Assembly: GCA_012934845.2 (NCBI GenBank)
Contig: WNNJ02001333.1
Coordinates: 173,371 to 237,370, forward strand
Reading direction: 5' to 3'
DNA: 64,000 nucleotides
Source: Pomphorhynchus laevis
Taxonomy: Eukaryota; Acanthocephala; Palaeacanthocephala; Echinorhynchida; Pomphorhynchidae
A program made the translations under genes and the position numbers. The notes under the pieces were generated by a model. The model did no database searches, had not been told where the DNA came from, and worked only from the letters and a program-made list of their open reading frames with translations. Of the stretch, positions 31,696-44,575 are shown one piece after another; positions within the stretch are counted from its first letter, which is position 1; each line of letters opens with the position of its first letter.

Positions 31696-32752
31696 TTACA
31701 TGACCACGAAGAAAAAATCTAAATCACGTGTCGAGAAGGTGGGAACGGAGGTATTTGAATTTGATAAAGGAGGGAGAGCGGCGGACGTCGAGAGGGAGCT
31801 GATTCCAGACGATGGGAACGGTGACAAGAAAGGATCGGAGACCGTAGTCCTTAGAGTAATTGGGAACGTGGAGTAAGAGGAAATAATGAGAACGCAGTGA
31901 TAGAAATGTAGGGCCAGTGTCGTCTAAGAAAGGAAGGTTGATGAACGATCAGGAGCCGAAAGCGGGAAGACGAAAAGTGACTGGAAAAAGGCGGAGTTGG
32001 ATGCGGATGTGAATGGTGGGCCAGGAGAGTTGGGCAAGATATGTGGATGTGTGGTCGAAGCAACGGGGACGTAGGATGACTCAAACGGCGAGTTGACGAT
32101 GCGTTGTAATGGTAAAATGATCAATTTTGTAGAATTGGCGAACAGGCAAAGGCATTAATCAATATTATAGAAGATAAGTGATGAAAGAAGAGGCATACAA
32201 GAACGGAAGTCGATAAGGAGGCGGATACGGCGAATGTCACGAAGAATTAAAATATAAGAGCGGCTCTAGTCGCGGACGAAGGGTTTAAGAGAAAGGTGAT
32301 CATCGAAATGGTATCCTAAGAAAGTGAGATTATGGACTATTGGAATTATTGATGAGGCAAAATATACAGGGGGAAAGATATGTTAGGTTGACAGGAGTGG
32401 ATCCACATTATTTTGGACTTGTCGGAGTTTAGAACGAAATGAAGATGGTAGAGACGTTCGTAGATAGAATAAATACAGCTAGAGGCAGAAATGCCGATAT
32501 CGTGTATGCGATGGGCGGGTGCATGAGTATAGATGAGTATGTCATCAGCGTATTCCATGACGTTAAATTAATAAGGTTTGGCAAACATAGAGAGATCGCC
32601 AAGCAGAAAAGAGAAAAGCAGGGGACTGAACTTTATGAGACCCCGGGAAGATAGGAATTGGAAGGGAGGATGATGCATTAGAACATACGCGAGAGGAACG
32701 GTCAAATAGATATGAGACACGCCATGCTACGGAGGAGGATCAAAAGCCGTAA

Positions 32753-33412
32753 TCATAAGGCGAGATCGTGAGGAAAGGATGATATTATTATGGGATATGA
32801 TAGAGGCGATTTGAGTAAGGCAGAGCGGAGAAGAGGGGGATCAAGATTTCTCCAAGGGCGGCGTAGGATGGTATTTGTGTGAGGCGGGATGTAGTTGGAA
32901 GTGAGATCAAGGGTTACGAGAAAGTGATCGGATAGACCATGATATGAGATGGACAGTGTAGTGTAGGCACGAAAACGATCAGGGACAGCGATGATGTCGA
33001 TTGTTCCGCCAAGGATATGTGTGGGGGCAGTGAAGATGATATTGTAGTCGTAGTCGGATAGAATGTTGATGAATCTGATGGAATCGGTGGAAGAGGGGCG
33101 GTTGAGGCGGATATTGAAGTCGCCAAGAACGAGTGAAGGGATGGAGGACAAAGAATAGCGAAACAGGAGGTCAGCGAGTTCGGTAAAAAAATAAGATATG
33201 AGCTGATGAACCAGGACGATATACAATGGCGAGATCCAGAGTGATCGATCTATAAGAACGACAAGTGAGCAATTCAAAAGATCAAGGACTGAAAGGGTCC
33301 TTGTTCGTTTGAAGTTCAAAAGAGCAAGGATTTTGTAGTACAAAATATGTCGTATATTTCGGTTGATATTCATTATGATGGGCACAATACGTTGGAGAGA
33401 CGATCCTCTCAC
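32753..33412 (-). pseudogene. L2-like LINE endonuclease, C-terminal half
   Basis: 219 codons are open. The catalytic GDFN, T-P-T-H...G.T.D.I and final SDH motifs of an APE nuclease are all present (LGDFNIRL, APTHILGGTID, GLSDHFLV). The first 60 residues run through a decayed part of the nuclease domain. Confidence 0.75.
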
Positions 33413-33419
33413 TTAATGA

Positions 33420-34090
33420 GAAACTGGCAATCGTAGATAAGACATTAAAAGTTAAAAAAATCTAAGATTTAACAGTAGAACATTGCATCGACATTGTTAC
33501 ACATAACACTATACATCCTATTATTTCAACCACCATCGTGGCTAATAATACTGAAACTGATCAATTGTGAAAATGTTAACAACAATGGATTGGGAAAATA
33601 CTTTCTAATTCACCAAATATCATTAGCAAATACCATTTTTAACAGTGAATATATTACATAGAACACTAATGACATTCTTTGTTATATTTGTTTTATTTTG
33701 TGAGTGCTAATTGTTCTAGATTTGATGAAGCTAATAAAAAACGTGAAACGTCTTATAACTAGTTTCAGAAGTAGTCATTTTACAGAACAAGATATTTCAG
33801 AGCTAGTCATCACAGTTTTTGCATTTCAGAATTAGTTTATACTTATATAAGTACGGAAGAAAGCTACTACAAATTTTTCAATAAACTAGAATTACAAAAT
33901 TCAATTGAAGCAAAAATCACGGTAGATGACAGATAGACGTGTGATTTACTTGTTTGCCTGTCATCAGCTTGATTATCCAGTACATCTGATATTTTCTTCG
34001 TCTCTCATCTAGATCAACGTGAATAATCGTTGTTAACTTATAATCCGAATATACAATCATGTAACCAACAGCGCCATCATTCTTGTCTCT
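33420..34090. other. No gene recognised
   Basis: A+T-rich DNA with a few G+C-richer patches (for example 33900-34080). No domain or repeat family was recognised. Confidence 0.4.
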
Positions 34091-34095
34091 TTATA

Positions 34096-34281
34096 CTAGC
34101 TGCCAAAGCATATGTTGATCGAACGAATATTGTTTGTGAATCCTATATGTACTACATATTGAAGACCACATACTGAGCAGTTGGATACATATGCAACCTT
34201 TTTACTTTTGCAAGTATATTTACTACATATATTGTATTTTGATTTAGTCAGCGGACTTTTAAATTCCGTGGCTTCCATCAT
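34096..34281 (-). pseudogene. PLE GIY-YIG endonuclease fragment
   Basis: The frame reads KSPLTKSKYNICSKYTCKSKKVAYVSNCSVCGLQYVVHIGFTNNIR. The zinc-binding-like Cys pair, then VAYV...CGLQYV.HIG, resemble the GIY-YIG start of the Naiad-type nuclease at 44576 (VVYLIQCTCGLQYIGKT). Just outside its start is the palindrome at 34292-34331. Confidence 0.55.
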
Positions 34282-34291
34282 TCGAAAAGAG

Positions 34292-34331
34292 TATTTTGGT
34301 CCAATACTCTAAAAGAGTATTGGACCAAAAT
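34292..34331. repeat. Perfect palindrome at a PLE junction
   Basis: 'attttggtccaatactct' and its exact inverse lie two to four bases apart. It borders the endonuclease fragment and a plus-strand stretch (34340-34560), and fits the joint of two inverted PLE copies. Confidence 0.7.
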
Positions 34332-35611
34332 GAGATACATACTCTTGAGCAGTTTGACATTCATACCTACAATAAACCGATTAAATAGAATGCAATTAAT
34401 GAAAGACATTATATATAATCCCAAAGAATCTTCACGTATCTTTACACAAAGTCAGACGAAACCTCATTTAGAAAGTTCTTGAGATCGGAAGATATTCAAA
34501 AGTACATCAACATGAAACCAATTTACAATCAAAATCAAATGATAGCAAAGAGAAGTTGATTCAATTGACTAAACTAAGAGACAAACAAATGTGGTATGAT
34601 TGTAGTTTGGATCACTGGACAGCACAAAGAAGGATTAAAACAACTAAGCAGGCATGCATATAATCGAATAACTAATGAGGAGTACGACCAAGCAAAACAA
34701 CATGAGGCCAAAACCATCAGACGGTAGTTTATCGATGATACAGAGTATAATTCTCTGCACGTTGAAATGGCTAAACCTGGATACATGTACCTTTACTAAA
34801 ATCCATAAGGATTATAAAGGGTGTTTTAATTATATGTTGTGTTCTTTTGAAATAATTGTGTAATAATTTAATTTATTGTTTTTAAAAGCTACCTATAACA
34901 CAAAATAATAACAATTAATTAGCATTGTTTAATTATAGCTGTAAAATTAATATTTTATTTATATTTCAATTCTGATTATGTAAGATATTTCATTTATAGT
35001 GCCAAATGCTCGTTTATCTGCGCTTACAAGCCCACTTAAAAGAAAAAGCCAAAAAAACAAATATGAAAACAAAATGCAATGTAAAAATTAATTTGTCGAA
35101 GAAATTGAAGGAAGTATATGAGTGAAATGTGGCAAGACTTCGGGGGGGGAGGTGTTGAAAGTTCGGTGAAGAGGTTTGATAGAATTGTGGGCTGGATGAT
35201 AAGATATTGAGGGAATGAATTTGTTGATTTATTGTGGAGGAGGATTAATAAAGCAGGAGCATATACGTCCATTTAACAGTGGAAGCGACGAGGAAGAACG
35301 TGTGTAAACTGGTAAGGAATTTCAGGCAAGTGTAACAGCGACGATAAAATATCGGAAGCCATAGTTGGTTGTGTGCATAGGGACGTGGAGAAGTGGAGAA
35401 CTACTTGCTCGCATAGATAAGAAGGCAGAGAGCGAATCATCAAGATCTGCAAGGTGTAATTAAAATGGTGATTGACAAAATAGAAGACGAAAGGTAACGA
35501 TAAACAAACGAAATTCAACACGCAGGTTGATGGTGGGTCAGAATAGGAGAGAAAGATGAAGGGATATATCATTCAAGCGGCGAAGATGCAAAAGTACACG
35601 ATCAGCATAGT

Positions 35612-35803
35612 TTAGTAGTATACGTTGGAGAGGTAAACGCGCAGTTTGAGTGAACATAAAAAGTGTTTCGAGAGATAATATGTGAAACAGACTACAGTAG
35701 GAACTGGGCGATCATAGTCGTTACGAAGCCGAATGAAGAGAATAGAATAATCGACAATGTCGAACGCAGAAGACAGGTCAAGAGGATTACGACAGAGTTT
35801 CAT
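35612..35803 (-). pseudogene. L2-like LINE RT, motif A segment
   Basis: PLDLSSAFDIVDYSILFIRLRNDY contains RT motif A (D-x-S-x-A-F-D). Downstream motifs are too decayed to place. Confidence 0.6.
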
Positions 35804-37585
35804 TCGCGTGCTTGAAATAGATCACTGAAAACGTTTAGACAAACAAGTTTAGTAGAGTGAGTAGAACGGAAGGCAGATTGAAAGAGGATATAAATTTAAA
35901 GCAAAAAGGTATATATTGACTTAATATAACACAACACGCTCAAGGAATTTAGATAAGGTCGGAAGTAGAGAAATCGGGCTTTATGAAGATGGAATCAAAG
36001 GATTTAGACACGAATTCTTTAGAAAAAGACGTACAATGACAGCTTTTCAGTTCTCTCGAAAATTGCAGCTACGAATGAAGCAGATGAAAAGGATGGTAAG
36101 GAATTGAGATATAATGGGATAAAAATTTAAGAGCATACGTTGGGATAGAGTTTGTTTGCGAAGAGGTGTTGGGCATAGAGAAAAGAGCATTAGATACTTC
36201 GCTAGAAGAAACAGGAATGAGATTGAATAGTTCAGGAAGAAATATACATGATAAGCAAAACGAGGATTGATGATTTGCGTTGATAGAAAAGATAATCGTA
36301 GTGATTTTAGATTGAAAATAAGAGGAGAACTAGTGAGGATCGATGGTATGAACATTTGGAGAGCGAATAAAAATATAATTAAAGGGTTTTGAAGTATGCT
36401 TTTGATCAGACGATGATGATATCTTATTTTGTCGAAAAAGTTTACATTTATCACGCGAAGAGAGTTATAGGATCGTCGAAGATTCAAGTAATAAGCACGA
36501 TAACTAGAGATAGGAGCGTGACCACGTTTGAAAATATGAAAGACTCTAAAAGAATGACGTAAGATGTGCTTAGAAATTCCAGCCAGAATCGAATCAAGGT
36601 GTACACAAGGAGCATTAAGGAATTCGGTACTGGCGAGGTGAAATATAATCGAGGATTGTGGAGAGCTAATGATTAAAAAGTGTGGATAGACTATCATCTG
36701 TAAAAAAGGTTACATTATGCGACAAAAGATGACAGCCAAGGATAGTGGAGCGCAAGAGATAAACGTGGAGGGATTGTCATGGTATATTTAAAGTTGGAAA
36801 GTTGCGAACAGGAATGCACGGATAGTGATATTAACAGTGACGGGAAAAAATGATCGTAAAACCAGCATCTGAGATTGTAGAGGGAGCGTATGCAATAAGA
36901 CTGTTAGGAAAATCGATAATATCAAGAGTGACACCACGAATTTGGGTGTTGAGGTTGGCTAGTATATGGAAATTAAAGTCGGAGATAAGATTTACAAGTT
37001 TCACGAAATCGAAATCAGAATGTCGATCTAGATTGATGCTGAAGTCGCCAGGGACAATTAAAGATTAAAAAAAGGAAACGGTTTGATAGTGTATCGGCGA
37101 GTTTATTGAAAAATAGGTGAGAAGGTGAACCTGAGTGATATATAATTGCACGTTGAATAGGGAACGGACATGAAGATTTACTTAGAAGCAATTCACATGT
37201 ACTACAAGGTAAGATGAAATCGATTTTCTTAAGAGACGCATGGAGACAAGTGAATGCGATGATTCCACCATGATTAGAATAAGTACTTGATTTTGTTGAG
37301 TCGATGAGGCGAGCGGAGTTAACAAGAGAAAAACCAAAGGAACGAAGGTTACGGATAGCAAGGTAGTCCGAATCAATATACCAGGATTCAGTGAGACATA
37401 AAAGATCATGGGATTGTTATGAGAAGATATCGAGAAATTAGTCAGTTCTGTGAAGAATGAAACGGGTGTTAAGAAGAACTAGACGAAAGGAGCGTTTCGT
37501 ATCATTGTTAGCAAGATAAGGAGAAAAGGAGATACAGGTCGGCAACGGATTTTTGGACGAAGGTGCACTACACAAAAATTTCCAT

Positions 37586-38326
37586 TTACATTTGAGATGG
37601 CAAGAGATGAATCGCCGTTGATTTGGCGTCGACGCTTTTCAAGACGAGCAGAAGACAGTTGATGGATTTCAGAGGGTGATCAATTGGGAAAATACGACAA
37701 GCAGAGGATGATGACACGAGTTTAAACCGTTGAGGTAGAATAGTTGAGACATGGGTGCGGTTTCTAAGAACAACCTTTAAAATTGGGGGACAATAAGAAT
37801 CAGGAGCAGAAACAGATTTATTAAGACGATACACATGAATTGAATAGACATAACTGAAGAGAAACGAATTATCGTTAGGAAGAATCGTGGCAAGGAGCGA
37901 ACGGAAAGCGAAAACATCGCCATCAAGACAGGTTTGCAGATAAGGGGAATAAGACAGCTCAACATTAGAGACAATCATATACCTCTTGCAAGGAAGAAAT
38001 CGCTTACGTGTAAATAGAGGAGTAACGGGAGTAGTCGGAATGGGGTCAAATATTCGGAGATCAGTAGGAGCAGAAGTAGGAGAGCGATAAAAGTGTGTAG
38101 ACGAGTGCCACGGGGTACAATGAGAGGTATGTACAAGTGACAAAGATATATAAACAGGATTGGAAGAGGATAGATTATAACAATAAATGCACTGCGATGG
38201 TGATGTAAGAACGACATTAGGAATGTTGGAAGCAAGATGGACAGTTAACGGATAAGCAGGTAGCTTATCACATAATGGTTGCTCGCAATATGCAGAACCA
38301 GAATATTCCATTGCACTACACTCCAA
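37586..38326 (-). pseudogene. L2-like LINE ORF1 segment
   Basis: 246 open codons are Ser/Pro/Thr-rich. They include FTRKRFLPCKRYMIVSNVEL...CLDGDVFAFRSLLATILPND, which recurs in the copy at 47437-47712 (LRKRFPSRECCVIVTNI...FDHDVSAIRSIILSLVPAD). No RRM or PHD motif was recognised. Confidence 0.55.
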
Positions 38327-38799
38327 GGTATACTTTAAACAAAATCGTTCGATATTGGCATCGAAGGACGGATAGTCATATCAATAGCTGTCCTTTGTAA
38401 ATCATCGCGATTAGAACGTGTAAATGACGCAGAAAGCTCAACACTTGCAAATACATCAACGTTTTTAACTGGTGATGTATCTGACTGAGCCATTTTGCTA
38501 CTATCACTAGCAGACACCAAATTAATATAGGATGAACGTGTTTTGCCACTTAACGATTTCAGGATGTTTTAATGAATTACAATAATACACGATATCAGGT
38601 AAAATCAAACCATCATTGCCACATTGAATCACAAGTTTGGAGGTAGGATGAATATATATCACTTCAGAATGGATCAACGGTAACGGTTGATCATTTAAAT
38701 TGCCAAAAGAATCAGTCTGGAATGTTCGATTTTTGATTTGTTCTTTCATTTGTAGTGGATTTGTCACACGTATATGCACAGGTTATATTTAGGGCACAG

Positions 38800-39480
38800 C
38801 AGAATCCATAAATATATATCTTGTTATTGTATGTAGATGAATCAGCTGCACAAACGGTAATAATTGATTATACGTTACAACCGTCAATATCAATATCGCA
38901 AGCTACTAGTGTGGTAAGTGCAAGATTCGTTGATTAAAATAAATTTAAAGACGATGCAATTTCAGCAAAAGATATCACGTAGAGTGAATATCTTTAGATA
39001 AATCGCGCTCTAGACTTGGCTATGATTCCGATACTATTTATTGCACACTTATCCCGACATGTTTTTGATGCACAAAATTAATTGAACACCTATTTCGAAT
39101 TCCCCTTCAGTGTTAATAAGACTATATTTTAAATAAGACTTAAACTATATAGTCTACTCTTATATACCGACTTTATGAACCATAAAAGAAATCAATCAAA
39201 AGGTGCAATCAATTGAAATCCCGATTGTACTATGAGTTTTGTGAACTGCGCCAAAATTTGAGGAAGTTTATTTTAAATTTAACATTTGCTTAGAGGAGCT
39301 TCACCGACAGCGCTATGAAGCATAATAACAAACAATAAAAATAAGCAATCCAAATATAAACCTGTATTAAGCTTGTTTTCGAACCATTAAAAAACCTGGA
39401 GCGAAATGTTCACTCTTCAGAGATATGTCAGCTTGTTCATCACAGAGATAGAAAACTTGGTCCCTCAGAAATAAAAGATT
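38800..39480. other. No gene recognised
   Basis: A+T-rich DNA between an L2-like LINE and a CR1-like LINE. It probably includes the CR1 5' UTR towards its right end. Confidence 0.4.
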
Positions 39481-39489
39481 ATCCCGTAA

Positions 39490-39790
39490 TTTGTCATTAT
39501 TTGTCGTATTATATATTAATATTCCATTATCCCCCTTTAGTCCCCATTATCCCTTTTACATCACTTACCAAACTATATACAAATTTTACAAATTTTATTC
39601 ACTCATACACATTTTATTCACTTACAGCTTTTACGCACTTTTACACATTTTACATCACTTACCAAATAAACTCACTTTTATTCCCTTTACACTCTTTAAT
39701 CCAATTTGCCCCTTAAATTTTATTTTTTTATTTAATTTCCTTAATCTAATTTTTCATCTGTTTTAGATTTTTTACACACAATTATTGGAT
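39490..39790. repeat. T/C-rich low-complexity tract
   Basis: The plus strand is almost purine-poor. It contains two copies of 'ttttacatcacttaccaaa' (39554, 39648) and several 'ttttacacattt' and 'tttattcact' units. ORFs called here are compositional artefacts. Confidence 0.7.
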
Positions 39791-39828
39791 TACAACGAGC
39801 AAAGCGAGTCGACACAACAATCGATGGC

Positions 39829-40251
39829 TTGGACAAAAAAGACAGAAACAAAAAATGTTTAGCAAGTCAGCAGATTAACGGTACTCGCAATCAGACTGTA
39901 CCAAAATTAGCAAACCCCTCCTCTGGGTATGAGCAACGCGAGGTCTCTTGCAACAGATCTGGATTCGACATATGGACAACTGGTACGTCTTGTCTGACGA
40001 AATCTCTACTGTCTAGGAATTTTGTTTGTGAATTCTGTGCCTCCAAATTGCTCTCCTTGTTGTTCAAAGGCCGTTGTGACGAGCAAGTATCAATAAATGC
40101 TTCGGAGAGGAACGCAGATTCAAACAGTCACAACGACGGGGAAGATCAAATACTGACGAACCAGAAAGGAGTTCAGAAGCGTTCAGACAGTCAAGCAGCT
40201 CGTCGTCAGGGATTGATGATGTTTCGGCCACTCCAAAATCATCTGAGATAG
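39829..40251 (+). pseudogene. CR1-like LINE ORF1, N-terminal finger region
   Basis: 141 open codons. The zinc-finger-like run C-x4-FDIW-x6-C-x9-FVCEFC lies at about residues 40-70. The same finger is seen in the minus-strand element at 63325-62885 (CDRKDCQCWSILVHPIEYQ...FTCGLCA). The rest is Gln/Asn/Ser-rich. Confidence 0.6.
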
Positions 40252-41225
40252 GAACCAATAATGCTATTCATGTACTCAATCATTTCTCTCACGCAGCAGT
40301 CAGAGTTAGAACTAGACGATCGTTCAATCATACCCTTTAATAACAATTAAATTCAATGCTTCGTTAGGGATGCATTGCATGAGACTAATGTGATGGATTA
40401 CTCCTTTAAACAACTTCCTGTTTTGGATTCTATTGTTCATCCCCATATATTGGACTCGAACGGCGTCGGTCTTGCTGTAGATGACAAATGTTCCGCCCTC
40501 AAGCATGCGAATGTTGATTTGTCAACTCCTGTTAACACTTCCTCGGGCGGTGATTGTTTTCCAACCTCTCCTCTGGGTAGTGATTGTAGTTGGCGTCCTT
40601 GTGCTTACCCGCAACTACTGCATCCCCGTTGCAGTTTGTGTTGCTCCTATAGTATCCCCGCTAATTGAACGCGTTTAGGATCTTACAAAGGCTAGTCAGA
40701 TTATCGTTAGGCCTATAGATAATCTACGACAAATAGTTAGCCTTCCGAATAATAAACAACATGTAGTGATTCCTCCAAATCATCGAAGACCATCAATTAC
40801 CCCTGAGACTCATTCTTTATTAGTTCCGTCTGTTAGCTCTAAACAATTTAGCTCTAGACAATTTAACTCCAGAGGAGTTTAACGTTATCGTGAGCGGTGT
40901 TGACGAATCTCTCAGTAACAATCCCCAAACTAGACTGGATGACGATATTGTGCATCTTTGCGCGGTGTTTTCTAAGATTTTTCTCCAGGGCGATGTGGAT
41001 GTTGCAAGAAACTTTCAGATAGGCCGAGACTTTTAAAAATTGTAATAGACTCAAAAGATCACGTTGACTTCCTACTCAAGGAGAAGACACGAGGCTTTCA
41101 ACGAGCTGCATCGACGGCTGGAAAGTGGTGAGGGGAACCTATGTGTCCGGAATTTTCGGGTGATCAAGTGACGTCTTACTGTCCGGTGGCATACCTTACT
41201 TCTGTAGAGTTAGACCTCTTTAGTA

Positions 41226-41651
41226 GTGATGGGTCGTGTAGGGAAACTAATAGACTTCGCTAGCGTCACCGAGCGTGTCACATTTTCTCATTATACGAAC
41301 ATTTTTGTCGGTTATTCAAATGTTCGTAGTCTCCTGGCTCAGTTCTCTGAAATTAAATGCATAGTTGCTTCGAAACGTTTTGATGTATTTTGTATAACCG
41401 AAACATGGCTACATTCTAACATTTCGGATGATTGTGTTGCCATCCCTAACTATTTTCTAATACGTTCGGATCGCTCGTGTGGTAAACGTGGAGGTGGGGG
41501 AGCCGCCTATGTGCGAAATAGTATCCTGGTATCGAATATATCTGCTTTTCGCGACCATATCGGTTTTTCTTTGAAGGTCTTGCTTTTACACTGGGAAATG
41601 GTCAACGATCCTGATTCTGTGTCCTTTACCGTTCTCCCTGCTATGAATTAA
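41226..41651 (+). pseudogene. CR1-like LINE ORF2, endonuclease start
   Basis: GYSNVRSLLAQFSEIKCIVA, DVFCITETWLHSNISDDCVA, YFLIRSDRSCGKRGGG and AAYVRNSILVS are the N and E motifs of the APE nuclease. The domain continues in another frame at 41675 with LLLGDFNIPQIDWKNS. Confidence 0.8.
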
Positions 41652-42092
41652 GATTTGACTCTCTTAAACCACATTTGCTGAGTTTATCTTCGTATCCTCT
41701 GATTTTGCTCCTGGGTGACTTCAATATCCCCCAAATAGACTGGAAAAATAGTCATTCACGACCAATTCACGGAATTGGGAAAGTACTGAGTGACTTTCTG
41801 TTACTCGAGATGCTACTAGTTCAACATATTAAAGAACCTACTTGTGTGACATGGACGCCTTCTAATACTCGATTTGGTCTTTACTAAGTGTTTGGGTGAC
41901 GTTTCAGGTGTTTGTTATGACGCACCAATTGGCAATAGTGATCACTGTGTACTCTCTATGTGACTGTCGCTGTTCAACAGGGCCTCACAAAACTCTAATT
42001 TTAAAAAACGTTGTTGGGTAGGTGTTGATGCTAGTCAACTAGCTGCAAGCTTCCCAAAGGGTATCGGTGATAGTCTTCGTATTCACTTCGGT

Positions 42093-42800
42093 TTGGATGT
42101 TCCAGTAGTCTTTGATCTGCTTAATTATGAATTGAAGCGAATTTCTGATATCTTTGCTACGCTACGTGCATGCAAGTCCAAGCATGGACATCCTCCTTGG
42201 TTCGATAGAAAGCTTCTTGATGCTATCAGATCCCCCAACAAATTGTGGCGCGAATTTAGGCGTTCTCCTGCTTCCAAACGTGCCTACATCGACTCTCGGA
42301 ACTTATGCAATCGGCTAAAATTTCAGAAACGCTATTCGTACGAAGATAGTATCGCCAGGGATGCATCTTTGAATCCTAGGAGGTTTTGGTCTTATGTAAG
42401 AAACAACAGAACTCTTGTCGCCACAATTAGCTCAATCCAAACGCCAACTGAAACTTTGACCGAGCCGTCTCTAATCGCCCAACATTTAGCTGATGGCTTC
42501 TTGGTACAGGCTTTGACCTCTAACAAACTGCATGACTTTAGTTGGAAGTATGTTCCGGTTGCTCATCGGTGTTGTGTTCGTCCACTCAGAGTGAATGAGG
42601 TATTGAACGAGGTTATGAAGCTGCCTCCGTTTACATCTTCGGGACCAAACAATATTGCCCCCTTCCTCGTCAAATCCCTAGCGAACGTACTAAGTAATGA
42701 TTTAACTATGCTCTTCAGATACAGCTTGGGCACATCTTGGATTCCTGACAGTTGGAAGTGTGCAATTGCTGTGCCTATTCCCAAAAAAGCATCCTGCTAG
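42093..42800 (+). pseudogene. CR1-like LINE ORF2, linker and RT fingers
   Basis: 235 open codons include HPPWFDRKLLDAIRSPNKLW, FQKRYSYEDSIARDASLNPR, RFWSYVRNNR, MKLPPFTSSGPNNIAPFLVK and SWIPDSWKCAIAVPIPKKAS. These are the connector and RT motifs 0-1. Near-identical wording occurs in the elements at 60424-61233 and 53047-53800. Confidence 0.85.
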
Positions 42801-43164
42801 CTTTTGCGCGGACTTTCAGCCCATTAGTTTGGCCAGCGTATTCTGCAAACTTTTCGGAAGCATCATTGCTAGTAGAATCAGGGATCATTTGGATCGTAAT
42901 CACATATTGGTTGATTCTCAACATGGTTTCAAGATCGGACGTTCATGCCTTACTAACCTACTAACTGCGCTTGAAAAATGGGTTGATGCTCTGGGGGCTG
43001 GGTTTCAGGTTTATACAGTTTTCCTTGATTTTTCGAAAGCTTTTGATAGGGTACTACATGACGGCATAGTGTCTTTACTGTATCACTATGAACTCCATTC
43101 ATATATTTGTGAGTGGATCAGGCAATTTCTATCAAATAGGTCTTTCCGAGTTTGTGTGAGATGA
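42760..43164 (+). pseudogene. CR1-like LINE ORF2, RT palm
   Basis: FQPISLASVFCKLFGSIIAS, LVDSQHGFKIGRSCLTNLLT, YTVFLDFSKAFDRVLHDGIV and WIRQFLSNRSFRV are RT motifs 2 to A. Motifs B (PQGSVLDPLLF) and C (FADD) follow in another frame to 43330. Confidence 0.85.
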
Positions 43165-43393
43165 GTTTTCTTATTCGGTAAATGTTAATTCTGGAGTACC
43201 GCAGGGATCAGTCCTTGACCCACTGCTTTTTATAATCTTCATTAATGATCTGCTACTCCGCTTATCACGCTCTCATCTAGCTTTTGCAGACGATCTAAAG
43301 ATTTATTCGATCATTAGAAGTCCTGCTGATCGAGTATCGTTACAAAATAATCTAAACTTTCTGATCAAGTGGTGAGATTCTACCGGACTACGG

Positions 43394-44111
43394 TTGAATG
43401 TTGATAAATGTGTCCTCATGCAACTCGATCGCCCGTCTGAAACTCTAAGGTACTATATTGGAGATATTGTCTTAAAAGAAATGTTTCATCGTAAGGATTT
43501 AGGGATTATTGTTTATCGATCCTTGAAAACAAAGTTGAACACCGACTTCTTTCTAGGTGAAGCTGATAGGCGTTATATTGTATTAAAAATGCATTCATCA
43601 GGTTAAGCTGTCATATGTTCAAGAGGTTATTCATCTCCCTCGTCAGGCCACACTTGGAGTACTGCATTTAGACTTGTTTCCCTGTCACTAAGCAAGAACT
43701 ATTAGATATGGAGTCTATTCTTAGATGCGGATTGAGGCTCTGCATTGGCTTAAGTGGTATTGACTATTATGTATGTCTAAGTCGTATTGGGATGTTGTCG
43801 GTACGTGAGAGGTTCATATCCTTGGAAATGCTATGTCTATGTCATATGTTTAATGATGCGGTGTGTTATCCCACCGATGTAATCACTAGGCGGTAGGTAA
43901 GTTGCGGGGACATAGTAGAGTCTTGCATAAATTTGGATTTGGCAGATTACCAAAAGTTTATAAACTCTCGAGGATAGGAATTAACATGTTGAATTCGTTG
44001 CCTGAGGAAGTCGTTGCAGCCCCCAGTTTGAGAACGTTTAAATCACGATGCTACAAATGGATACGTGAACAATGCCGCCATTCAACACTACCACTGGAAT
44101 ACCCTAATTAG
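43394..44111 (+). pseudogene. CR1-like LINE ORF2, RT thumb and C-terminus
   Basis: LNVDKCVLMQLDRPSE and DIVLKEMFHRKDLGIIV are followed by EYC...ELLDMESILRCGLRLCIGLS, RERFISLEMLCLCHMFNDAV and INMLNSLPEEVVAAPSLRTF. The order is normal for CR1. The same C-terminal wording occurs at 48637-49005 and 49974-50252. Confidence 0.8.
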
Positions 44112-44575
44112 CTACGTTGACTACGTATCGGTTTTAGCGTATTAGAAATTTTCGTTATTATTCATTTGGTTCATTTTTCTCCTGGGTAAAACAGAGCAAA
44201 TCCAAAAGTCTTAGTGTTATAATTTTGTAGGTAGACTCAAAATTGTACAATTAATTCAAAAATTCCGATTTTAGAAGTTTATAATTTCCATTAAACGACA
44301 TTTCTACTAGACGACAAATATAATAACAAAATACTCAACATTAAATTAAACTCTATGAGGCGGAGAAACCCGCTGGGCTTTGTATATAACGTTATGGTTA
44401 AAAGGATTTCCAGCAAATAAAATTTGAAATAACTTTCGATACTTCGATACCAGATTGGTATTATTATCAGAATTGTAAACACCCCTGTTGTGAAATATTG
44501 CATCTTAGTCTGAGTCAACTAAACTAGGTAGCGACACCGAAACAGCAACGTTAAAAATTATGACTTAAAAGTAAC

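Larger units (their letters stand above)
31660..33420 (-). mobile_element. L2-like LINE, 3' part with internal deletion
   Basis: On the minus strand from 33412: YFFTELADLLFRY...LVLGDFNIRLNRPSSTDSIRF...TAPTHILGGTIDIIAVPDRF...HGLSDHFLVTLDL, the second half of an APE endonuclease. Near 32654 the element jumps to the end of RT: EYADDILIYTHAPAHRIHDI...LNSDKSKIMW, then the RT C-terminus. The finger and palm between them are missing. The 3' end carries a GCGTG/CACGC stem-loop (31680-31695) also found at 55745-55761. Confidence 0.8.
34880..38790 (-). mobile_element. L2-like LINE, long decayed copy
   Basis: On the minus strand: ORF1 (38779-37586), endonuclease start (LNPGILIR...NHGGIIAF frames around 37409-37182, then 37180-36700 with 'NKLADTL...NCPW'), RT (36697-35036; motif A LDLSSAFDIVDYS at about 35770) and a remnant C-terminus. 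Frames shift often. ORF1 matches the separate fragment at 47240-47960. Its codon use is G+C-richer on the plus strand than the DNA around it. Confidence 0.7.
39829..44250 (+). mobile_element. CR1-like LINE, nearly full length
   Basis: ORF1 begins with a Cys-rich finger (SCNRSGFDIWTTGTSC...NFVCEFC), as in CR1 PHD-like ORF1 proteins. ORF2 has an APE endonuclease (SNVRSLLAQF, FCITETWLHS, GKRGGGGAAYVR, LLLGDFNIPQIDW) and RT (TSSGPNNIAPFL, FLDFSKAFDRV, SGVPQGSVLDPLLF, AFADDLKIYS). The C-terminus has RPHLEYC...LRLCIGLSGIDY and INMLNSLPEEVVAAPSLRTF. Roughly ten interruptions are present. It is the best preserved LINE in the window. Confidence 0.9.

Noticed and set aside
39491-39766. Overlapping ORFs of 91 and 71 codons, Phe/Leu/Pro-rich
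   Set aside because: They come from a T/C-rich low-complexity tract with internal repeats. Two frames are open at once, which shows composition and not coding.
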